Below are positions 1 through 3,873 of a DNA stretch of 5,869 nucleotides, piece after piece (the stretch's first letter is position 1; each line of letters begins with the position of its first letter). Source of the stretch: JADLGF01 sp020849415. Lineage in GTDB: Bacteria; Chloroflexota; Chloroflexia; Thermomicrobiales; UBA6265. The stretch is from positions 1-5,869 of the forward strand of contig JAPXTJ010000168.1 of NCBI GenBank assembly GCA_033812595.1. Direction: 5' to 3'. The notes under the pieces are model-generated. The model was not told where the DNA came from. It saw only the letters and a list, made by a program, of their open reading frames with translations, and did no database searches. The position numbers and the translations under genes were made by a program.

Positions 1-594
1 ATCGTCAACGCCGCTGACATCGGTGGCCGGCGCGACCGCGACGGTGATGGTGCGCGGCGCATCGGGAAGCTCGGCGGTCAACTCTTCGAGACCGGTCGCG
101 AGTTCGTCGAGCGGCGCGACCTCCTCTTCGGCGGTCACTTCGACTTCGTCGAACTCCTCGATAACATCATCAAAGAAGCCTTCGAGCGCGCTCCAGCCGG
201 AATCGACCCGCGGCCGTTCCACCGGCGGCGCCGGCGGCGTCTCCGGCTTCGGCAGCGGCGTCATGAGCCGGGCCTTGAAATCGTGGGTATTGACCGCGGT
301 GGCAAACGCGTTGGGGGCGATACCGAGGCGGGTGGTGATCACGAGCAGCTGCTCGTCGCGCTCCTCGAGGGAGAAAACCTTCGAATTCGCCTTGAGCGCC
401 GCCAGCGCATCGGCTTCTTCCACATTGGCGGTCTGGCCCAGGTAGCCGGCCACGGATGAAAAGGTCACCTCGATCGGCGCGGTATCGGCCATGAAGCGCC
501 CGCGGGCGCTCATAACCTGAAAGACATTCCGGGCGATTTCCTTTTGGGCGCCGGTGCCGGAAACGTTCAACGTCGGTTCTGAGGATGTAACCAT
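1..594 (-). CDS. Hypothetical protein with winged-helix-like N-terminus and acidic C-terminal part (incomplete at window edge)
   Basis: I do not recognise this protein. The frame is open for 198 codons from the ATG at 594-592 to the window edge, so the C-terminus is missing. AAGGAG lies 11 nt upstream of the ATG. Third positions are strongly G/C, unlike the competing frames here. Residues about 18-88 read as a small winged helix: helix 1 (QKEIARNVFQVMSARGRF), helix 2 (TFSSVAGYLG), helix 3 (about 58-77) and a beta wing (DEQLLVITTR). A proline-rich linker (about 113-129) follows, then an Asp/Glu-rich segment (about 138-173) containing FFDDVIEEFDE. I see no signal peptide or membrane segment, so it is probably cytoplasmic. 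It lies 49 nt downstream of a 41-aa gene on the same strand, probably in one transcript. A DNA-binding or regulatory role is an inference from predicted fold only. Confidence 0.72.
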   Translation of the reverse strand, partial: MVTSSEPTLNVSGTGAQKEIARNVFQVMSARGRFMADTAPIEVTFSSVAGYLGQTANVEEADALAALKANSKVFSLEERDEQLLVITTRLGIAPNAFATAVNTHDFKARLMTPLPKPETPPAPPVERPRVDSGWSALEGFFDDVIEEFDEVEVTAEEEVAPLDELATGLEELTAELPDAPRTITVAVAPATDVSGVDD

Positions 595-617
595 CCCTGG
601 GGGAACTCCTTCCGTGC

Positions 618-637
618 GGCCGGGGAATCAACCGGCC
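618..637 (-). other. Intercistronic hairpin between the two leftward genes
   Basis: A perfect 6-bp inverted repeat (GGCCGG, 8-nt loop, CCGGCC) lies in the 49-nt gap between the microprotein stop and the start of the next leftward gene, just upstream of that gene's AAGGAG site. No T-run follows, so it is not an intrinsic terminator. It could influence mRNA stability or translation of the second gene. Six-base dyads are fairly common in GC-rich DNA, so this is only a candidate. Confidence 0.3.
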
Positions 638-643
638 CGGTGA

Positions 644-769
644 TCAGGCCCGGGAGCGCTCACGGAGCGCATCGATCAACTGTTGGGTGGTCAACGGGAG
701 GCCGGCGGACCGCAGCACGTTAATCAGGAACGCGATATCATCGTCCGTCAACTGGATTGCGTTCGACAT
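644..769 (-). CDS. 41-aa hypothetical microprotein, helix-turn-helix-like
   Basis: A short leftward gene, ATG at 769-767 and TGA at 646-644. The upstream Shine-Dalgarno-like GGTGAGGT sits 3 nt before the ATG, and an in-frame TGA three codons upstream of the ATG excludes a longer form. The protein begins MSNAIQLTDDDIAFLINVLR. After it comes a short turn (SAGLPLTT), then a second helix (QQLIDALRERSRA). Two amphipathic helices joined by a G-L-P-L-T-T turn resemble the first half of a winged-helix domain, but there is no room for a wing. It may be a helical hairpin that pairs with itself or with the winged-helix-like protein encoded 49 nt downstream. A promoter with 17-bp spacing lies 64 nt upstream. 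No membrane segment, signal peptide or cysteine is present. I do not recognise the family. Confidence 0.62.
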   Translation of the reverse strand: MSNAIQLTDDDIAFLINVLRSAGLPLTTQQLIDALRERSRA

Positions 770-804
770 GGAACCTCACCTGAATTCTGGAAACACGCAT
801 GCTT

Positions 805-821
805 CCGCCAGGTGCTGGCGG
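805..821 (-). other. Compact stem-loop in the 5' leader of the leftward transcript
   Basis: CCGCCAG and CTGGCGG form a perfect 7-bp stem around a 3-nt loop. It lies just downstream of the predicted leftward start point (about 826) and about 36 nt before the microprotein ATG. It would therefore be a hairpin near the 5' end of the mRNA, where such structures often protect transcripts. It could also be an operator dyad. No T-run follows. Confidence 0.4.
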
Positions 822-832
822 GCATCCGGTGA

Positions 833-861
833 ATTGTACGTTGCGCGTGTAGTTACGCCAA
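833..861 (-). promoter_or_regulatory. Sigma70-type promoter for the leftward two-gene unit
   Basis: Read on the minus strand, TTGGCG (861-856) is followed by a 17-bp spacer and TACAAT (838-833). The -10 box matches TATAAT at five of six positions and the -35 box matches TTGACA at four of six. The predicted start is near 826, giving a leader of about 56 nt that contains the hairpin at 805-821. This is the best-looking promoter in the divergent intergenic region. Confidence 0.55.
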
Positions 862-940
862 GCTTGCGATTGCGATATCATTGGGGCTGGCAGCGCGGAT
901 CCCGGATTTGGAGTCTGGCGCGACGGTGTAACGCTTTGCA

Positions 941-970
941 TTGCGAATGGCGAGCGTCGGGTGTCATACT
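941..970 (+). promoter_or_regulatory. Candidate promoter for tatA
   Basis: TTGCGA (941-946), an 18-bp spacer and CATACT (965-970) form a moderate sigma70-like pair, each box four of six against consensus. An alternative -35, TTGCAT at 936-941, would give a 23-bp spacer and is worse. The start point would be near 977, leaving a leader of about 56 nt before the tatA ATG. The hexamer TTGCGA also occurs twice in tandem at 864-875 in the same intergenic region. Confidence 0.38.
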
Positions 971-1032
971 CGGGCCCGCAGTTTCGGTCGCTGGAAACGT
1001 CCGAACCGGACCGCGTTCAGGAGGAACTTCAC

Positions 1033-1281
1033 ATGCCAAGTCTCGGTTGGCAAGAACTGGTTATCGTACTCATCATCGTCGTGATCATCTTCGGCGCTGG
1101 CAAGCTGCCGGAAATCGGTGGCGCGCTGGGCAAGAGCATCAAGGAATTCAAGGATTCCTCCGAAGGCGAAGCTGACAAGCTCGCCGAGGGCAAGAAGGAC
1201 GAGCCGCTCGTCGCTGCCTCGACCAAGGTCACCGAGCCGGTCAAGCAGAACGAGCGCCAGATGCGCGCGGACGAGATCTAG
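1033..1281 (+). CDS. tatA: Sec-independent protein translocase subunit TatA
   Basis: An 82-aa TatA/Hcf106-family protein that oligomerises in the cytoplasmic membrane and helps move folded proteins through the twin-arginine pathway with TatC. The start MPSLGWQELV is fixed by AGGAGGA at 1019-1025, 7 nt before the ATG; an upstream in-frame GTG at 961 would add residues unlike the family. A short N-terminal hydrophobic helix (about 6-20) leads to the hallmark hinge FGAGKLPE (20-27). An amphipathic helix follows (about 28-42, GGALGKSIKEFK), then a charged, disordered tail rich in Lys and Glu. Length and order match TatA; TatB usually has a longer tail and a different hinge. No tatC is in the window, so it must be encoded elsewhere. 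An intrinsic terminator follows, so the gene is probably monocistronic. Confidence 0.95.
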   Translation: MPSLGWQELVIVLIIVVIIFGAGKLPEIGGALGKSIKEFKDSSEGEADKLAEGKKDEPLVAASTKVTEPVKQNERQMRADEI

Positions 1282-1318
1282 TTTTCCTCGCGCGGTGCAG
1301 ATCACGCGGTTTCACGAG

Positions 1319-1353
1319 ACCGGCGCCGGGGCGTTAGCTTCGGCGCCGGTTTT
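1319..1353 (+). terminator. Intrinsic terminator downstream of tatA
   Basis: ACCGGCGCCG (1319-1328) and CGGCGCCGGT (1341-1350) pair perfectly over 10 bp. The intervening 12 nt can add four more pairs (two of them G-T) closed by a GTTA loop. Four T residues (1350-1353) follow the stem. The position, 37 nt after the tatA stop and before lepB, fits a rho-independent terminator that separates the two genes. Confidence 0.75.
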
Positions 1354-1357
1354 CCGT

Positions 1358-1373
1358 TGATCGAGTGATCGAG
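1358..1373 (+). repeat. Tandem octamer in front of lepB
   Basis: TGATCGAG occurs twice with no gap, directly after the tatA terminator and 52 nt upstream of lepB. It may be a paired half-site for a regulator or simply chance. The region also has TTGATC (1357-1362), but I find no convincing -10 box at the right distance, so no lepB promoter is called. Confidence 0.3.
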
Positions 1374-1425
1374 CCGCGATGCGTCATTCCGCACGTGTCC
1401 ATCGCCGGGCGCAACTGGAGCAATG

Positions 1426-2121
1426 ATGTCCAACATCGCAGCCACTGAAGAGACGCCGATCGTTGAGGCGCCGCAAGAAGGAACGAAGAAGCGATCGGGC
1501 GCGCTTCGCGAAACGATCGAGACCCTGATCCTGGCGGCGTTGATCTTCTTCGGCGTGCGCCAGCTGGTGCTCAACTTTCAGGTCGACGGCCACAGCATGG
1601 ACCCGAATCTCGACAACGGCGAGATGCTGCTGGTGAACCGGCATGCGTACGAGACGTACAACCTGTCGGCCCTGATCAACTGGTTGCCGTTCATCAATAT
1701 CAACGATCACGTCGTCACCCCGTTCGGCGCCGTCGAGCGAGGCGATATCGTGGTGTTCAATCCGCCGAATGACGACAAGCCCTACATCAAGCGGATCATC
1801 GCTACCGCGGGGGACGAAGTTTCATTCCAGGATGGGCACGTGTTCGTCAACGGTCAGCAGGTCATCGAGGAACACATCGTGAAGCCGACCAATTGCCCGT
1901 CCGCGAGTTGCCGCGAAGCGATCATCGTGCCCGAGGGCTATGTGTATGTGCTGGGCGACAACCGCACCAGCAGTCAGGATTCGCGCTATTTCGGGCCGAT
2001 TGCGATCGATTCGATCATCGGCAAGGCGATCTTCGCTTACTGGCCGGTCTCCGATATCGGGCGGGTGCCGCACTATGACTACGATGTGCCCGCCGCCACC
2101 AACCCGGTCGGGGACGATTGA
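1426..2121 (+). CDS. lepB: Signal peptidase I (type I leader peptidase)
   Basis: A 231-aa membrane-bound serine protease of the S26A family, which cleaves signal peptides from exported proteins on the outer face of the membrane. The N-terminus is cytoplasmic (acidic, then KKR at 21-23). One membrane helix follows (about 30-50), then the catalytic region. The nucleophile is Ser57 in the box-B motif VDGHSMDPNL, and the general base is Lys122 in YIKRIIATAGDE. Box E is present as GDNRTSSQDSR (177-187), followed by FGPI. The segment between boxes B and C (about 72-105) is longer than in minimal enzymes. No second membrane segment is seen at the C-terminus. Two adjacent ATGs occur (1423, 1426); GGAG at 1417-1420 is better spaced for the second. 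It is separated from tatA by a terminator, though both serve export. Confidence 0.95.
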   Translation: MSNIAATEETPIVEAPQEGTKKRSGALRETIETLILAALIFFGVRQLVLNFQVDGHSMDPNLDNGEMLLVNRHAYETYNLSALINWLPFININDHVVTPFGAVERGDIVVFNPPNDDKPYIKRIIATAGDEVSFQDGHVFVNGQQVIEEHIVKPTNCPSASCREAIIVPEGYVYVLGDNRTSSQDSRYFGPIAIDSIIGKAIFAYWPVSDIGRVPHYDYDVPAATNPVGDD

Positions 2122-2147
2122 GCCGGCATCGAAACCGGCTGTAGAAT
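2118..2147 (+). promoter_or_regulatory. Promoter for the bifunctional-nuclease/zinc-ribbon unit, with a dyad in the spacer
   Basis: TTGAGC (2118-2123, overlapping the lepB stop codon), an 18-bp spacer and TAGAAT (2142-2147) form a good sigma70-like promoter; the -10 box matches five of six. The predicted start is near 2154, about 50 nt before the ATG. The dyad AGCCGG-8 nt-CCGGCT (2121-2140) falls almost exactly between the two boxes, where a repressor or activator could act. Alternatively it is a weak hairpin ending lepB mRNA, but no T-run follows. Confidence 0.5.
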
Positions 2148-2204
2148 GGACCTGAGCGTCTGACCCGCGGCCGGAGAAGCCGCCCCTGCGAGAGGGTGCG
2201 ATTC

Positions 2205-2753
2205 ATGATCGAGACGATCGTCGAGAGTATCAGCGTCAATCTGGTCACCCAGAACCGGGTCGTCATCCTGCGTGAAGTCGAAGGCGATCGCCAGCTTCTG
2301 ATCTGGATTGGCGAATTCGAGGCGCAAGCGATCGTGCTCGAACTCCGGCACCAGGAGTCGCCGCGTCCCCTTCCCTACGATCTCTTGCGCAATGCCATCG
2401 AGGCACTGGGAGGGACCGTTGAGCGGGTCGTGATCGCTGATCTTTCCCAGGATGTCTACTTCGCCCGGGTGCTGATCAATCGCGCTGGCGAAACGATCGA
2501 GCTCGATGCCCGGGCCAGTGACTCAATCGCCCTGGCGCTGCGGGTCGATTGCCCGATCTTCGTCGACGATCAGGTGATGGATGTCGCCGGTGTCCGCCTT
2601 GAGGACGAAGAGATCGAGGAAGCCGAATCGGAGTCGATTCCGGCGGCCCCCGGCCCAAGTGATAGCAGCCGTGCCTCGGACGACCTTTCGATCTTCCGTG
2701 ATTTCATCGATTCGCTCGATCTCGACGATTTTGGCAAGAACCGCCAGGCCTGA
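2205..2753 (+). CDS. Bifunctional nuclease family protein (BFN/DUF151)
   Basis: A 182-aa protein whose residues about 1-135 match the BFN (DUF151) family. Some plant members have reported DNase and RNase activity; the role of bacterial homologues is largely unsettled. Visible family motifs are LLIWIGEFEAQAIVLEL (31-47), RPLPYDLLRNAIEALGG (54-70) and DARASDSIALALR (101-113). After the domain comes an acidic, Ser/Pro-rich linker (about 134-162), then a short conserved-looking tail, FRDFIDSLDLDDFGK (164-178). The ATG at 2205 is chosen because AGAGGG (2191-2196) lies 8 nt upstream; the in-frame GTG at 2196 overlaps that site and would add only three residues. The zinc-ribbon gene starts 23 nt downstream, so the two are probably co-transcribed from the promoter at 2118-2147. 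Family assignment is firm; the enzymatic activity is not demonstrated by the sequence. Confidence 0.9.
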   Translation: MIETIVESISVNLVTQNRVVILREVEGDRQLLIWIGEFEAQAIVLELRHQESPRPLPYDLLRNAIEALGGTVERVVIADLSQDVYFARVLINRAGETIELDARASDSIALALRVDCPIFVDDQVMDVAGVRLEDEEIEEAESESIPAAPGPSDSSRASDDLSIFRDFIDSLDLDDFGKNRQA

Positions 2754-2776
2754 TCGTCCAGGAGCAACACCCCGCC

Positions 2777-3208
2777 ATGTCAGACGCATCTGAATTCCAG
2801 ATCAAACAGAACATCCTCGAACGAATCGACCGCTGCACGGTCTGCCATCGGGAATTCCTGACCGACGACCTGAAGGTCATCCGGCGGGAGCAGGGGTTCT
2901 GGGTGATCGCCGTCACCTGCAACGATTGCCACAACCGGAATCTTGTCGCCGCAGTGCTCAATGATGGTGATACCGCCGAAGCGCGCAGTGTGCTGCGCGA
3001 GTTGAGCCGCTCGGCCGGGTATGACATCGATTTCGGTGACTCGGCAACCATCGCCCAGGCGCCGTTCGGCGAAGGTGACGATGTCGAGGCCGGCGCTCGC
3101 ATCGAAGCGGGCGATGTGCTCGATATGCACCAGTTTCTCGATGAATTCGACGGAGATTTCAAGCGGCTCTTCCGGAGTCGGCCTTCGGGCGATCATTCAT
3201 CAAACTGA
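2777..3208 (+). CDS. Two-CxxC zinc-ribbon-like protein of unknown function
   Basis: A 143-aa protein I cannot name. Residues 20-23 (CTVC) and 48-51 (CNDC), 24 residues apart, form two knuckles typical of a treble-clef or zinc-ribbon site. Each is followed by a His (CTVCH, CNDCH), and the stretch between them contains a likely beta hairpin (LKVIRREQGFWVIAVTC). A helical, acidic middle follows, then a striking C-terminal motif, DVLDMHQFLDEFDGDFKRLF (113-132). No membrane segment or signal is present. AGGAG at 2760-2764 precedes the ATG by 12 nt, a slightly long spacing. The gene sits 23 nt after the BFN gene. The C-terminal motif resembles the tail of that protein, which supports a shared process or partner. 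A role in RNA or DNA handling is only inferred. Confidence 0.82.
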   Translation: MSDASEFQIKQNILERIDRCTVCHREFLTDDLKVIRREQGFWVIAVTCNDCHNRNLVAAVLNDGDTAEARSVLRELSRSAGYDIDFGDSATIAQAPFGEGDDVEAGARIEAGDVLDMHQFLDEFDGDFKRLFRSRPSGDHSSN

Positions 3209-3229
3209 TCGGGTATTCCGCCATCATCT

Positions 3230-3260
3230 TTGACGCCGTCCGCCCCTGATCGGCTACACT
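3230..3260 (+). promoter_or_regulatory. Candidate promoter for nuoEF
   Basis: TTGACG (3230-3235, five of six) and TACACT (3255-3260, four of six) are separated by 19 bp, which is slightly long. The predicted start is near 3267. The imperfect dyad CTACA-8 nt-TGTAG (3254-3271) overlaps the -10 box and could be an operator. The 120-nt gap between the zinc-ribbon stop and the nuoE start suggests that nuoEF has its own promoter. Confidence 0.45.
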
Positions 3261-3275
3261 CCCCACTGTAGTCCG

Positions 3276-3296
3276 GCGCATTCGTGCGCGTTTTTT
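3276..3296 (+). terminator. Small terminator-like hairpin in front of nuoE
   Basis: GCGCA and TGCGC form a perfect 5-bp stem around a TTCG tetraloop, followed by G and six T residues (3291-3296). It lies 68 nt after the zinc-ribbon stop and 18 nt before the nuoE Shine-Dalgarno site. It may end the upstream operon or act as an attenuator in the nuoE leader. The stem is short, so termination strength is uncertain. Confidence 0.5.
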
Positions 3297-3328
3297 CCAT
3301 GCACGTGGATTGCAGGGAGAAGCCGAAC

Positions 3329-3865
3329 GTGTCCCACGCGGAATCCCACACATCCCCCCACGGCGAGATCGATCTCAACGTAGTCCGGGAGATGCTTTCT
3401 CATTTCACCTATCAGGATCATCAGGAAGCCCAGGAACTGATCCTGAGCGCGCTCCAGGAGATCAACGAGCACTTCGGCTGGGTGTCGATGGAGGCGGCCG
3501 AACTGGTGGCCGATCACCTCGGCACCACGGCGACGCGCGTCTATGGGCTCCTGACCTTCTACGCGGACTTCCGCACCCAGCCACGCGGCAAGAACTTCAT
3601 GCTGTTGTGCCACGGCATGAGCTGCTACGTCATGGGTTCGAACAAACTGATCGAGGAACTGCAGGTCAACTTCGGCATCGGCGATGGTGACACCACCGCC
3701 GACGGCGAACTGACCGTGCAGGTCGTCAATGGCTGCCTCGGAATCTGTGACTGCGCGCCGGTCGCGAAACTCGGGGATGAGTTTCACGGCAATCTGACGG
3801 TCGATTCACTGAACGAGGCAATCCGCAATGCGATCGCGGCCCGCAGCGCCGTGGCCGTGAGCTGA
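3329..3865 (+). CDS. nuoE: NuoE-family 24-kDa [2Fe-2S] subunit of an NAD(P)H-linked oxidoreductase
   Basis: A 178-aa NuoE/HoxE/HydC-like protein that would carry a [2Fe-2S] cluster and dock on the NuoF subunit. An N-terminal helical region (about 14-82) contains ALQEINEHFGWVS and TRVYGLLTFYADF, both typical of the family. The thioredoxin-like domain follows (about 88-165). Its four ligands are present as C-x4-C (C94, C99 in CHGMSC) and C-x3-C (C136, C140 in CLGIC). An extra cysteine, C142, directly follows in CLGICDCAP. GDGDTTADGELTV and NLT also match the family pattern. The GTG start at 3329 is chosen because AGGGAGA (3314-3320) lies 8 nt upstream; a longer form from GTG 3284 or ATG 3299 lacks such a site, and the GTG 3284 form would run through the T-tract. 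nuoF begins 8 nt downstream. Whether it belongs to complex I, a hydrogenase or a formate dehydrogenase cannot be told from this window. Confidence 0.9.
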   Translation: MSHAESHTSPHGEIDLNVVREMLSHFTYQDHQEAQELILSALQEINEHFGWVSMEAAELVADHLGTTATRVYGLLTFYADFRTQPRGKNFMLLCHGMSCYVMGSNKLIEELQVNFGIGDGDTTADGELTVQVVNGCLGICDCAPVAKLGDEFHGNLTVDSLNEAIRNAIAARSAVAVS

Positions 3866-3873
3866 GGGCAGGC

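Noticed and set aside
23..445. Rightward 140-codon open frame rich in Ser and Ala
   Set aside because: It is antisense to the leftward winged-helix-like gene, lacks a ribosome site, and its Ser-rich composition is typical of a shadow frame in GC-rich coding DNA.
170..631. Leftward 153-codon open frame
   Set aside because: It overlaps the start region of the preferred leftward frame but has an Arg/Gly-rich composition and no ribosome site. The frame starting at 594 has a good Shine-Dalgarno site and a structured sequence.
687..1175. Rightward 162-codon open frame across the divergent intergenic region
   Set aside because: It covers the microprotein gene, both promoters and part of tatA, has no ribosome site and no recognisable domain.
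1376..1425. Core promoter for lepB
   Set aside because: TTGATC at 1357-1362 could be a -35 box, but no -10-like hexamer lies 16-19 bp downstream, so a promoter is not supported.
3190..3211. CGATCA/TGATCG dyad across the zinc-ribbon stop codon
   Set aside because: The 6-bp stem has a 10-nt loop and no T-run, so it is too weak to call a terminator. The TTCG hairpin at 3276-3296 is a better candidate.
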